Notes: generated from the letters alone by a model not told the origin. A stretch of 64,000 nucleotides of DNA from Larix kaempferi (GCA_027924585.1 BSBM01001663.1:186001-250000), one strand, 5' to 3'; shown: positions 1 to 10,305, numbered from the stretch's first letter. Made by a program: numbers and translations.

Positions 1-1
1 A

Positions 2-1318
2 AAAAATCACCTAGCTAAGATCCTAAAACCTTTAGTTGGAAAAACATTCTCATTCATTAAAGACTCCTCCCAACTAGTAGAAAAAATGAAAGACTGGAGA
101 ATGGATAAAAATGATTCATTGTTTAGTTTTGATGTCGTATCTCTCTATACAAAAATTCCCATTGATAGAGCCATTGAGGTAATCAAAAAAGTATCAAACC
201 CTGAGATAGCCAAACTTGTGGAGATTTGCCTAAAGTCTACCTACTTCTGCTTTCAAGGAGAAATATATGAACAAACAGAAGGGGTGGCCATGGGATCACT
301 GCTTTCTCCCATTGTTGCTAATCTTTTCATTGAAGATCTGGAAGACAAAGCAATCAATGCATTTCCACATAAACCAAAGTGGTGGCTAAGATTTGTAGAT
401 GATGTTTTTAGTAATTGGCCACATGGTGAGGATAAACTGAATGAGTTCTTAAACCATATGAATAATCAATGTGAAAGTATAAAATTCACCATAGAAAAGG
501 AGGTACATAACTCCCTTCCTTTCTTAGATGTTCTTATCACAAAGAATCCGGATGGTTCTCTTTCTCACCAAGTATACATAAAGAAAACTCACACGGATAG
601 ATACCTCCATGCCGACTCACACCATCATCCAGCCCAGAAAGTTGGTATTATAAAAACCCTAGCCACATGTGCATGGCAAGTCTCAGATCAAGACCACATA
701 GAAGATGAGCTAAAGCACCTTAAATATTCCCTCATAAAAAATGGTTATAAAGGTAATGATATAGATAAAGTCTTCCGCAACATAAAAAAGAAAAAGAAAA
801 AGAAAAAGAAAATCAATAAAAAAGAAGTTGATATAAATCACCCTAGAATTACCCTTCCATATATACATGGCACCACTAACAAGATTGCGAGTGTTCTAAA
901 AAAGAATAACATTATGGTGTCGTTTGCTCCTCCCAATTCCTTGAGAACCATGCTTGACAAAGCCAAGGACCCCATCGATCCCAAAAACCAAAAAGGTGTA
1001 TACAAAACACCTTGCTCATGTGGCGAAGCCTACATAGGTGAGACCGGTAGATCGATCACTATTATATTAAAGGAACATAGTGTAGACCTATGGCATGAAA
1101 GAATAAAAAACTCAACCATGGTTGAACATGCTCACAACACGAAACATCATATTTTCTTAGAAGACTCTAAGGTCTTAGCCATTGTTCCTCAATATCACAA
1201 AAGAAAAACTCGTGAAGCCATAGAAATTGAGAAATGTAGAAAGAATTTCAACCGGGATAATGGCTTCAAACTAAAAGAAGCTTGGAAACCTGTAATTCAT
1301 AAACTTAAAACAAGTTAA
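2..1318 (+). CDS. Penelope-like retroelement RT + GIY-YIG endonuclease (5' partial)
   Basis: The frame is open from base 2, so the gene begins upstream of the window; the first internal ATG is at 86 and the stop at 1316-1318. Reverse transcriptase motifs appear in order: FDVVSLYTKIP (catalytic Asp), GVAMGSLLSPIVANLF, RFVDDVF (catalytic Asp pair) and FLDVLI. After a lysine-rich linker comes a GIY-YIG endonuclease with GVY, a CSC pair, YIGETGRS, an EHAHNTKHH segment and the late glutamate in REAIEIE. This RT-then-GIY-YIG order defines endonuclease-bearing Penelope-like elements, which copy RNA into a nicked chromosomal target. There is no frameshift or stop in 439 codons, unusual in this window. 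One defect is visible: where relatives have Arg before LKEH, the likely catalytic Arg, this copy has Ile (TIILKEH). Family identity is clear; activity is doubtful. Confidence 0.93.
   Translation, partial: KNHLAKILKPLVGKTFSFIKDSSQLVEKMKDWRMDKNDSLFSFDVVSLYTKIPIDRAIEVIKKVSNPEIAKLVEICLKSTYFCFQGEIYEQTEGVAMGSLLSPIVANLFIEDLEDKAINAFPHKPKWWLRFVDDVFSNWPHGEDKLNEFLNHMNNQCESIKFTIEKEVHNSLPFLDVLITKNPDGSLSHQVYIKKTHTDRYLHADSHHHPAQKVGIIKTLATCAWQVSDQDHIEDELKHLKYSLIKNGYKGNDIDKVFRNIKKKKKKKKKINKKEVDINHPRITLPYIHGTTNKIASVLKKNNIMVSFAPPNSLRTMLDKAKDPIDPKNQKGVYKTPCSCGEAYIGETGRSITIILKEHSVDLWHERIKNSTMVEHAHNTKHHIFLEDSKVLAIVPQYHKRKTREAIEIEKCRKNFNRDNGFKLKEAWKPVIHKLKTS
784..815 (+). repeat. AAGAAA microsatellite coding a lysine run
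   Basis: A run of A-rich hexamers inside the PLE frame encodes about ten consecutive lysines in the linker between reverse transcriptase and endonuclease. It keeps frame, so it is an in-frame expansion of a flexible basic linker. Confidence 0.8.
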
Positions 1319-2600
1319 GTGGATAAATCTAACAAGACATATGCAATTTTGAAACAATTAAGAGCTACTTAAACTAATAAACATAGAAATAGGATGGATG
1401 AATAATAAACACTTTAATATGCCATTAAATTTATTAATATTCCTAACACTATACTAAAAACTAATAGTCAAATTATTGAATATAACTACACACCTTTAAT
1501 TAATATTATTAATAACTTTTCAAATTATTAATAATTTTATACTATACTAAATTTTTGTATTATAATACTAAACCTTATAAAACAAATAGTTATTAAAAAT
1601 TTCAAATAATAGTTATACTTTAAAAAAACATAACACATTACATTTTTAAAAACACCATAAAAGTTATAAATTATTTATTTAAACAATATTCTACTTATGT
1701 TAAACTTAAAATTAAATAAATTTAAATATTAAATTGTTTTAACAACTATACTAAACCCTAACCCTAAAAACTAAACCAACATGTTCCAGTTAAGACTAAA
1801 ACAAACTATTCTAAACCCTGACACTAAAAACTAACAAACAATATTTATACTTCACTTCCCTGTGCTAAAAACAAGTGAGATTTGCTTCTCCTAAGGATGA
1901 ACCTGCTTAAAAGGTTCTAAACTGTCGAATTTAAAATTCATTCGCAGATTTCCTCTCATCACTAATTACACAACTGTGGGGTAAAGATGAACAACCATTT
2001 TCTTTTGTTTACAAGTAAAAAAAATGTTTATATTAATAGTCGGGTTTATACTTTGTTCCTATTCTAAATGATATATTTTGTGAACCCAACAGGAAACCTG
2101 TTGGCATTCTAGTTTATCATGAATTAAACACACAACCTGGCAGCCTCAACTTGCCTACGTGTAATGTAATTAATTGATAATGTTTTTATAATTTATAAAT
2201 AGTAAACATATTTATACATAGCTCGGTTATAACACAACGTTTCACGTTTTAATGCTGATACCTTTCGTTTAATCCCTTCAGCTCATATTGTGTACATAGA
2301 TTCCCTTACGGTTCTCAAGACATAATTTATTCATGGAGTCATATTCACATAGTCCCATTATTTCATAAGGTTTATTTCCTATATAACATTAAATTGTTTC
2401 AAAAAAAATATAAGTCGACCCTGCAACTCGTAAGGTCAATCGTTCTAAGTATACCTGGATTTATGACTACCCTATGATTTTTTCTCTTGATTTGTAATGC
2501 AAATAGTTCCAATGTGATCACGATCCTTTCGGGTTGCATCATAGCTAGTTACTACTTCTATCCCATTGCCCAAATCCATCAAGGAAAAAAGCACATCACG
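1319..2600. other. AT-rich spacer after PLE-1
   Basis: Apart from the ribozyme-like segment, no coding frame or RNA gene is visible. Near 1750-1770 there are two copies of the plant telomere unit CCCTAAA, too few to be a telomere tract. The first part probably contains the eroded 3' untranslated end of PLE-1. Confidence 0.5.
1886..1928 (+). ncRNA. Hammerhead-ribozyme-like remnant downstream of PLE-1
   Basis: The segment reads CTAAGGATGA, a hairpin AACC...GGTT, then CTAAAC and TGTCG. This follows the hammerhead order CUGAUGA, stem II, GAAA, stem III, UH, with substitutions in the core (TAAA for GAAA). Penelope-like elements are known to carry hammerhead motifs in their terminal repeats. The position 570 bp past the PLE stop and a similar segment behind the second PLE support the reading. 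The core changes suggest it is inactive. It could also be chance in AT-rich DNA. Confidence 0.35.
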
Positions 2601-2629
2601 CAGTTAAAAAGATGAACTACGCAGTAAAT

Positions 2630-2965
2630 GAGAGTCTTCTTTTTCTTCGCTTTGGACTTCGTTGACCATACAAAAGGGAACCCCAAAATTTACTTCGTTG
2701 AGGACTTCACTTCGCCGAACACTAGCTTAGCGGAAATTAACATCATGGAAATTAACTTCGCATTTCAGAAATTTACTTCGCATTTATGTGTAGTTAACTT
2801 TGCATAAATTAACTTCGCAACTTCGCATTTTTGCGAATTTCTTAACTTCGCGAAATACTTTACTTTGCGAACTTCTTGACTTCGCGGATCTCTTAAACAA
2901 ACTTTATCTTAAAGTATTTCTTGCTAAGACATAAGAACCAAAATATAAAAAGAAACTTATGCGAA
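2630..2965. repeat. Degenerate ACTTCGC-motif cluster
   Basis: About a dozen copies of ACTTCGC or one-base variants (ACTTTGC, ACTTCGT) lie on the plus strand in about 330 bp, at irregular spacing. Some continue into the self-complementary TTCGCGAA. CpG is otherwise scarce here, so the cluster stands out. No coding frame crosses it. Confidence 0.6.
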
Positions 2966-3149
2966 GTTACTCCTTATTAAAATAGAACTTTCACCACAGT
3001 GAACTATTTGGAAATCTTGATTTCTTTTATAGAGTAAGTGTAAAAAAATTTTACACAAGTAAATCTGGAGAAGATGTGCGACATGCAATATTCAACATTA
3101 TTGAGAATGAATACATAAAACAATGGACTTATCTATTACCGTATCAAAA

Positions 3150-3584
3150 TATAGCAACTTGACTGCAATACATGGAGATGAGATTTTACTATGATCTTTC
3201 ACTTCTTACAGAGCTTGGGCTCTTCATAAATTTCACAGGTATGAGCTTCTTCTTCTTTTACTCTTGCTCTTCACTTCTTATCTTCTTCCCTCACACATCT
3301 CTCTCTGATTTTCAATTATATTCTTCTATATATATGAACTACATAACCACCGAATTGAGATCGCTTCACCTGGAAGCTACTGAGTTACATTAAAGATTGC
3401 AATTAATTTCTACCTAAGAATTCTGGGCATGCGGAATACAAACACGGTTACATAAATACAATGAGATGTGCACCGGATTGGTTGCAAACTGACTAATTAT
3501 CTATCATTGCAGACTGAAAAAAAATACTGACAGAGCCGACGCAGACTAGATAAGCAATCAACTCGTAATTATGTTTTTCCAACA
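3150..3584 (-). repeat. Probable 3' LTR of copia-1
   Basis: On the minus strand the segment begins TGTTGG at 3584, directly after the purine tract AAGGGGGAG (3585-3595), the standard junction of polypurine tract and 3' LTR in Ty1/copia. A TATA-like TATATATAG lies about 250 bp into it, followed by a purine-rich stretch. The far boundary near 3150 is a guess. I could not find a matching 5' LTR, so this end rests on the tract and TG start alone. Confidence 0.55.
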
Positions 3585-3679
3585 CTCCCCCTTAATTATG
3601 ATCAGATGGAGATCCTTAAACAAAAATAAAATTTTACAAAATGTTTTAGAGCTGAAACATGCTCTGTGCATGACGAAGT

Positions 3680-3967
3680 TCACTTTGCAGAAATTGTCAC
3701 TCCTAAAAAACTTCGCAGATATTGGAATGGGTCCTTTGTGAATAGTTTGGTAAAGATGTCTGCTACCTGATCTTCAGACCTGCAAAATTCTAAACAGATT
3801 TCTTTGTTATTTATCAATTCTTTGATAAAATGATACCTCGTGTCGATGTGCTTGGTTCTCTTGTAGAACACATGATTCTTTAACAGTGCGATAGCTGAAT
3901 TATTGTCGCAGCAAATGACCGTGGGTTCTTGTTGGTTATGCGACAGATCACTTAAAATCCTCTGCAT
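3680..3967 (-). pseudogene. Copia-1 RNase H domain, C-terminal part
   Basis: The fragment carries CCDNNSAIAL, KHIDTRYHFIKEL, EDQVADIFTK and YLRSFLGV, the conserved end of Ty1/copia RNase H. It normally degrades the RNA strand during cDNA synthesis. The preceding part of the domain (about 3968-4140) continues in other frames, with recognisable AEADYVVA-like and WDSKK-like residues. The stop at 3680 sits about 95 bp before the polypurine tract, the usual spacing. Confidence 0.85.
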
Positions 3968-4189
3968 CCAAATGACTTGACATGCAGCGCTCGTAGCTAC
4001 AACATAATCTGCTTCTATTGAAGAAAGAGTTGCAATGGGTTGTTTCTTTGAATCCCATGATACAACACCTGTTCCTAAATGAAATGTATTCCCAGACGTG
4101 CTTTTTCTGTCATCTATGCTGCCTCCATTGTCACTGTCAGTTTATTCGATGAGTTTGAAATATTTTGAGGTAGAATACAAAATACCAAA

Positions 4190-4930
4190 TTATTTTGGTC
4201 CACTTACATACCTCAGAATTCTTTTACCTACTTTCCAATGAGATTCTTTTGGTGAATCCATGAATCTTGATATTAAACTGACTCCATACATGATGTCTGG
4301 CCTTGTCACTGTAAGATACATAAGGTTTCCAACAATCATTTTAAACAACATAGGATCTACATTGGATCCATCATCTTCCTTGCTCAATTTCAAACCTGTT
4401 ATCACTGGTGTTGGAGTTGTCTTACAATTTAACATCTTAAATATGTTCAAGACATCACTTGCATACTTCGACTGAGATATAAATATCCCATTTTCAGTCT
4501 GTTAGACTTCAATGCCCAGAAAATACTTCATAAGCCCCAAATTAGTCATTTTGAATTCACGTTCTATGACTAATCTAAATTCCTCTATGCCAAAATCATC
4601 TATATACAGGAAAACGATTAGCTTATTACCTTTCTTGTTGATTTTTGTGTACAGGGTTGGCTGACATTCACTTCTTTGAAATCCATTCTGAATGAGGTAA
4701 GAGTCAATGCGACTGTACCAAGCTCTAGGAGCTTGCTTCAAACCATAGAGTTCATTTTTCAACCTATATACTTGGTGTCCTTGTCCTGGGACTTCGTAGC
4801 CTTGTGGCTGCTCCACATATAGTACTTCCTCCTCCAAATAACCATTTAAAAATGAAGACTTAACATCCATTTGGTAAACATGCCATGTCTTATGTGTTGC
4901 GATGGCTAAAATTGTTCTGATAGTGTCCAT
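4190..4930 (-). pseudogene. Copia-1 reverse transcriptase
   Basis: Two fragments on the minus strand together span most of a Ty1/copia reverse transcriptase. The first (4930-4502) has MDVKSSFLNGYLEEEV, LYGLKQAPRAWY, the active-site variant YIDDF in place of YVDDL, and MKYFLGIEV. The second (4450-4190) has the connecting region with VGNLMYLTVTRPDI and RILRYV. They are separated by a stop and frame change. An alternative frame across 4475-4260 on the plus strand is a shadow. Confidence 0.88.
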
Positions 4931-5299
4931 TCGTGCTACAGGTGCAAACGTTTCATTGAAGTATATGCCAGGTTGCTATGTGAATCCTCTTGCTACCAAT
5001 ATTTCCTTGTGCTTCTACACATTTCCAACAGCATCTTTCTTGGTCTTATAAATCCATTTGACGCTTATCACATCCTTGTCCTTAGGAACATCAACTAGTT
5101 CCCATGTTTGATTCTTCTCAATGCATTCTCTATCTTCATCCATGCCTTGTGCCCAAACTTTATCTTCAACAACTTCTTAAAATTTTAGAGGATCATTAAC
5201 TTGAGAAAATAATGTAAAAACTGAGAATGAATTGGGTGTACCAGTCTCATATATCTCACGTAGACTTCTTGTCTTTTTCAGAGTTGATGATGTCGAACT

Positions 5300-6762
5300 T
5301 CACAAACTACTAGATGGAGTTTGCTGCACACTTGGTGTGCTTGACAGAGTAGCTTGAACTACAACTTGTGTCGGAGTTCCTTGTGCTGAGACATGCTGCA
5401 CTGTCCTGGGAGTAGATGGAGCTGCGACATTCAGATTCACATGCGGAGTCTCAACCACATCTTCTGTAATGTCATCATGTTCGACATGTGACACGATTTT
5501 AACATTCTTCTCTACGGTTCCATCCCATGATTCATTTTCTACAAACTGAACATCTCGACTGATAATGAATTTTCTTGTGACAGGGTCATATAACTTGTAT
5601 GCTTTTGTATCTTCAGAATACCCAATAAAAATGAATTGATGTCCTTTATTGAATAATTTCCTTCTTAGTTCATTTGGAACATGTGCGTATGCGACACAAC
5701 CAAAAACTTTTAAATGCGAAACACTATGTTTCATACATGTCCAAGCTTCCTACGGAACTTTGTTCTTCACACTCTTCGTTGGGCATTGATTCATGATGTA
5801 TACACGATGTATACAGCAGTTTCCACTTCCTCAGCCCAGTGATCATTTGATAGATGCATGGCTTCCAACATACTGCGCGCCATCTCCATAATGGTTCTAT
5901 TCTTCCTCTCTGCTATACCATTCTGCTGCGGTGTATATCGCGCAATGAATTGCCTCTGTATGCCATGATTTTTACAAAAAATTAAGAAATCATTTGAAAC
6001 ATATTCACCACCTCTATCTATTCTTAAGATCTTGATGTTGTAACCACTCTGCTTCTCCACAAGTGCCTTGAACTGTTGAAAACAACCAAATGCATTAGAT
6101 TTATGTTTTATAAAATATGCCTAGTTTTTTCTTGTGAAATCATCAATAAATGTGAAAAGATAAGTGCATCCTCCCATGGATGGTGTTTGCATTGGTCCAC
6201 AAATATCATAGTGCACAATTTCAAGTGGTGTGCGAGCTCTGTATGACTTTTCAATTGGAAAAGTCTCTCTGTGCTGTTTGCCAAAAATATAGCCTTCACA
6301 AATTCTCTTTGGCTTTTCAATTAATGGCAATTCTTTCTCTATGTCCTTAATGTGTAGTAGCTTCAGCCCACCAAAATTCAGATGTCCAAATCGGAAGTGC
6401 CATAACCAGGATTCATCCTTTATTTCTATTTGAAACGCTGCTTGCATTTCTTTGCTGTATTTTTCTTCCTTGTCGCAGTGAATTTCTGCTTCCTTACTTT
6501 CTGCCTCAAATGCAGCTTCAGAATTTTCATTCTGAATTCCATGAACAACTTGAGCTATTTTTCCTTTTATGTTTGGCCTTATCCTTAAAGGAAACAAGCG
6601 ATTGCTTGTCATCTGCACTTCGGCTATCAAGCGATTGATTGGATATATGTCTTTGATCAGACAATGCTTTCCTATCATATGAACTTTGTAACCTTTTTCC
6701 ATCAGTTGTCCAATGGTCATCAAATTATGCTTCAAACCTTGAACATAATAAACATCAGGCAT
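5300..6762 (-). pseudogene. Copia-1 GAG-pre-integrase and integrase
   Basis: Minus-strand fragments give, in order, LWHFRFGHLN (GAG-pre-integrase), HYDICGPM (first catalytic Asp), IDRGGEYVSNDF (second Asp) and TPQQNGIAERKNRTIMEMAR (catalytic Glu). The integrase tail HLKVFGCVAYAHVP and IFIGYSEDTKAYKLYDP then leads into the proline/threonine-rich linker before reverse transcriptase. At least two frame changes (near 6121-6060 and 5791-5734) break it. All three DDE residues are readable, so decay here is by frame loss rather than by active-site change. Confidence 0.88.
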
Positions 6763-6777
6763 AAATTTCTACTCCCC

Positions 6778-7115
6778 CTATTTGGTTAGAATATCAACAG
6801 TACCCTTACCCAAAACAATAACTTGAATATTGTTTCCAAGTGTGACATGAGTTTGAACTGATTTATCTAGACTAGAAAATAGATTTAAATTACCAATCAT
6901 ATGATTGCTATAGCCTGAGTCTAAATACCATATCTCATTTGGACTTTCTTGGACAGCATTGCATTCAAGTGGAGATGCACATGCTAAGAACAATGAGTTG
7001 TTAGAAGTGATGTTGTTGCTTGAATATGTTTGGCCTTGCTTTCCTCGGTCATACTGCTTCTTCCTGCATTCATATGTGAAGTGTCCAAACTTCTTATAGT
7101 AATGACATTGAATTT
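6778..7115 (-). pseudogene. Copia-1 zinc knuckle and aspartic protease
   Basis: On the minus strand a gag zinc knuckle reads CHYYKKFGHFTYEC, in which the second cysteine of the CCHC box is Tyr. The protease follows with WYLDSGYSNHM, where the usual DSGAS is DSGYS. Both changes fall on otherwise near-invariant residues, so neither domain should work. The fragment ends with a stop just before the integrase part. Confidence 0.8.
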
Positions 7116-7231
7116 TTTATTTATCATAACTTTTTCCACTTGGCTGACTGGGGATCTAATTCTGATCTCTACCAGTGACATGTGCAGGGCTGCTGCTATG
7201 ACCTCCTCTGAAAGAACTTCTTCCTCTACCT

Positions 7232-7823
7232 CTAGAGTTTGATCTTCCCCTGCCTCTTGATTAACCAGTTATGTATCTGAGCCATTGATTCTATGTTCAT
7301 CAATAATGAGGCTTGCAACTCATCAATAGTAAATTGGGACAAATCTTTGTTTTCCTCCAAGGTCACAACTAAAGATTCAAATTTCTTCAGAAGAGCTCTA
7401 AGAACTTTTTCAACAACTCTTTGGTCACTTAGATTTTCTCCATGAGACTTTATTTGATTAACCAGACCAATAACACAAGTATAGAATGATTCTACTAACT
7501 CTGTATCTTTCATTGACAGAGATTCAAAATCTCTTCTAAGGATTTGTAGTTTGGTAGTCCTTACCTTGATAGGAAGTTTCCAGTGTGTCCCACACTTCCT
7601 TAGCTGACGTTGTTGCTACTAGTCTTGGAAGTATGGATTCATGTGCTGCTTGATGTATGTGGAACAATGACTTTCCATCTTTCTTCCAATGTTCCCTCAA
7701 GACATCCTTCTCAGCTTTTGTGATATTGTTGTATGCTACCATGTCTGTTGGTTCTACATAGCCAGTTTGAACTATGTTCTCATGCATGATTAATTGTCTG
7801 CTCATTTTTATTGTAGTTTTCAC
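7232..7823 (-). pseudogene. Copia-1 gag (UBN2 type)
   Basis: Two fragments (7823-7536 and 7513-7232) match the capsid-like gag domain of plant copia elements: KEVWDTLETSYQGKD, then FYTCVIGLVNQIKSHGE, VVEKVLRALLKKFESLV and LSQFTIDELQASLL. A short frame change around 7520-7536 separates them. The first ATG in this frame lies at 7823. Confidence 0.82.
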
Positions 7824-7883
7824 TCTAATTCATCTTTTCTGCTCATTCTTTCTCTGTGAGGTATACTCAGCTCTTTGATCTGC

Positions 7884-8640
7884 TGTAATTTAGAATTTCA
7901 CACTTTGAAACACTAAAAACTATTTATAATTGCAACATCTTAAAATACAAAACTTATGTCTATTATTTTCACATTATTTAGTAATGTTTTGCAATATATC
8001 TTAAAATATAAAACTTATGCTAGAATAAATTTTCACATTATTTAGCAATCATTTTCTTTTATTTAGTTTAACAATGAATGAATTTGTTTAGCCGTTCCAT
8101 TTATTTATATTTTGTTTAGAATGATTAAAAGTTAAATAAATAATTTTGTAACGTGTTTATTTTAATAAATTAGTTATTATGAACATTAAAATAAATGTTC
8201 ACATTATTTAGCTATAATTCTCTTTTATTTAGGAGTGAAAATTAGTGAATGAAACCATATAACCATAATTCTCCTTTATAATGTGAAAATGAATCAACTT
8301 TTTAGTTGATATTTATTTATAATTTTATATTTATTTATATTTATCATTAAATTAAATTGATCATTTATTATGTGTCCACAATAATTTTAAGTTCTTTATT
8401 ATTACTTCTAGTGTTCTACATTAATCAACGCATATTAATTGAAGGTGTATCCAACACTCCTTTATTGAATTTACCTTACAAGCTAAGTTAATGAAGGTAG
8501 AAAGTTAATGAAGGTAGAAAATGGTTTTTTAACTGTCTTAGGGTAAAATAAAATAGTGCTAGCTTATTGGCAATCTATTAAAAGTTTTTAGTTAGATATT
8601 GTTCATGAACAAATTCATATAATTGTTAATTGGAAGAGTA
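7884..8640. other. AT-rich spacer with short CACATTATTTAG repeats
   Basis: No gene is visible. Short phrases such as TTTTCACATTATTTAG recur several times between 7960 and 8230. At 8451 there is CCAACACTCCTT, resembling the reverse complement of a polypurine tract plus TGTTGG LTR start, but nothing around it supports an LTR. Confidence 0.4.
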
Positions 8641-8676
8641 TATACAATTTTGAGAGACTTTGTCATCTTTCCTACT

Positions 8677-8757
8677 AAATTGATGGTTGATTGGTTGGAG
8701 TGTGATTACTATTTCTTGCTTGGAATTCCCCTCCTTACTCCATGTGGTTTGTGTGCA
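8677..8757 (+). repeat. Direct repeat A flanking PLE-2
   Basis: This segment (TTGATTGGTTG ... GTGTGCATGTG) is matched by a related one at 9766-9850 on the other side of the PLE-2 fragment, about three-quarters identical by eye over 80 bp. Penelope-like elements are typically flanked by direct repeats called pseudo-LTRs, so the pair may be remnants of these. Confidence 0.5.
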
Positions 8758-9412
8758 TGTGTATGAATAATAACAAAAATGCGCAAAAACTTGGCATAAT
8801 AAACTCTTTAGTAACAAGGGATATCAAGGTTTTTGATGAAAATCACTTGGAACAAAAAATTGAGCTCTTGCCCAATGTTATTATAATTAATGACTATAAG
8901 GAGGGACAAGTTAAAAAGGCTATCTGAAAAGCTTGAGGGGAGTCCATTGACAAACTAAAATTGATGTAGTTGGAGCTGGTATGGTCACGCTTCCATATAT
9001 AAAAGGAACTACAGATAAATTGGCAAGGATCCTGAAAGGGAAAATCATCAAAGTTACATTCTCACCTCCAAAATCCATCAGTAAGTCGATGTTGGATTCT
9101 TCAAAAACCCCTATGAATCCAAAGAAACAAAAATGTGTTTATACCATCCCATGCTCTTGTGGAAGAGCATATATCGTCGAAATAGGTCGCTCGGTTCATA
9201 TTAGATTAAAGAAACATAACATAGACATCATACATGATCATTATAAGAAAGAATCCTTAGTTGAGCATGCCCATAACACAAATCACCATATATGTATGGA
9301 GGATTCCAAGCTCATTGTAAATGAATATCATTACATTCAAAGAAATATATACGAGGTGATTGAGATAGAATTTTTTTCTAATATCTCAACATGGGCGATG
9401 GCCTTAAAATGA
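8758..9412 (+). pseudogene. PLE-2: 5'-truncated Penelope-like element (endonuclease end)
   Basis: The first part (to a TGA near 8925) aligns with the PLE-1 linker: NAQKLGIINSL against PAQKVGIIKTL, and INDYKEGQVKKAI against the corresponding NGYKGNDIDKVF. From 8981 the endonuclease follows: TLPYIKGTTDK, CVYTIPCSCGRAYIVEIGRS, IRLKKH, LVEHAHNTNHH and YEVIEIE. The YIG motif is YIV and GVY is CVY, but the Arg lost in PLE-1 is kept here (IRLKKH). The reverse transcriptase is missing entirely, as in a 5'-truncated insertion. Divergence from PLE-1 suggests a separate subfamily or an old copy. Confidence 0.88.
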
Positions 9413-9520
9413 ATGATTCATGGCATTCCTTAATCCATATTATAAAAACCAATAAATGGATGAGTCAATATATATATATATATATAATGGATGGTCATTA
9501 ACTATTTCCCAGGAATATTT

Positions 9521-9566
9521 TCTCCTAAAGATGAGCCCAATATTTGGCTCGAAAACATTCTAGGAG
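9521..9566 (+). ncRNA. Hammerhead-ribozyme-like remnant downstream of PLE-2
   Basis: Outer arms TCTCCT (9521-9526) and AGGAGA (9562-9567) are complementary. Inside are AAAGATGAGCC, a loop, GGCTCGAAAAC and ATTCT. This matches the hammerhead layout of stem I, CUGAUGA-like box, stem II (GAGCC/GGCTC), GAAA box and a short stem III before the cleavage position. The first core bases are AA instead of CU, so catalysis is unlikely. It lies 110 bp after the PLE-2 stop. Confidence 0.45.
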
Positions 9567-9765
9567 AATCTTAATTCAAGATGCCTATATCCTATCATTA
9601 TTAACAAGAATAAATTAATACTATGTAATAGTTCTACGACTAAAATATCCTCCCCCTTGTGTGACATTGGTTGTGAGGATTGGTTCACAAAATATAATTC
9701 TCAATATACCATGGTCTTTGTGCAAACACGGACATCTAGAGAGGTATAGTGCCCCCCACAAATAA

Positions 9766-9850
9766 TATAATGATTGATTGGTTGCATGGTGATTAATCTC
9801 TCTTGCTCAATGTTTCCCTCTCTCCATCGTGTGGGGCTTGTGTGCATGTG
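9766..9850 (+). repeat. Direct repeat B flanking PLE-2
   Basis: Partner of the segment at 8677-8757, in the same orientation and 1.1 kb downstream. Shared blocks include TTGATTGGTTG and TTGTGTGCATGTG. It may be the downstream pseudo-LTR of PLE-2. Confidence 0.5.
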
Positions 9851-10087
9851 GGATACACATAGCTTGTGATCCTTGGAATAAGTTTTATAACTATAAAGTC
9901 TCATTCCTTCTCTTGTAAGTAACTAAAATGATAGGAGAATTCCTAAATGAAAAAAAGTAGACATTTAACATGTTTCAAGCACAATACTTATATGTCTAGT
10001 GCTTCATTAAGAGATGGTAGAGATATAGGGTTAATAGATCACAGTTTATGTCGGAAAAAAATGTGTGTTTATAGGTACATATTTTAG

Positions 10088-10305
10088 ATGCACATGTTAT
10101 GGTGCTTGTACATCATTATGTAGGTGATAAATTGATCATTACATTAATATTTTGTTGGATGTTAAATCTCATTAACTTAATTTAAAAAGAGCATGCATCT
10201 ATTATGGTGCTTCTACATAGTTTTGTAGATCATAAATTGATAATTACATTAATATTATTTAGATGTTAGATCTCATCAACTTCATTTAGCAAGAGCATAC
10301 ACCTC
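10088..10305. repeat. Two tandem copies of a ~110-bp AT-rich unit
   Basis: The unit running from about 10088 (TTATGGTGCTTGTACAT ... GAGCATGCATCT) is repeated from about 10199 (TTATGGTGCTTCTACAT ... GAGCATACACCT) with scattered differences. No coding content. The rest of 9851-11121 shows nothing I can assign. Confidence 0.7.

Larger units (their letters stand above)
3150..7883 (-). mobile_element. Copia-1, degenerate Ty1/copia retrotransposon
   Basis: On the minus strand the pieces run in Ty1/copia order: gag (7823-7232), zinc knuckle and protease (about 7110-6778), integrase (6762-5300), reverse transcriptase (4930-4190), RNase H (3967-3680), polypurine tract and LTR start. Many frameshifts and stops break the polyprotein. 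At the 5' side a weak primer-site-like ATCAAAGAGCTG lies next to TTACA near 7883, which may mark the end of a lost or unrecognisable 5' LTR. An old, dead insertion. Confidence 0.88.

Noticed and set aside
1750-1775. Telomere repeat tract (CCCTAAA)
   Set aside because: Only two adjacent units plus near matches in AT-rich DNA; no array.
3172-3393. 73-codon open frame with hydrophobic residues
   Set aside because: It lies antisense inside the probable copia-1 LTR, in a pyrimidine-rich tract that yields Phe/Leu/Ser by composition.
8451-8470. 5' LTR start of copia-1 (CCAACACTCCTT)
   Set aside because: Sequence beyond it does not match the 3' LTR at 3584, so the resemblance is probably chance or belongs to another lost element.
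9464-9486. (TA)n tract as a regulatory site
   Set aside because: A simple microsatellite with no supporting context.
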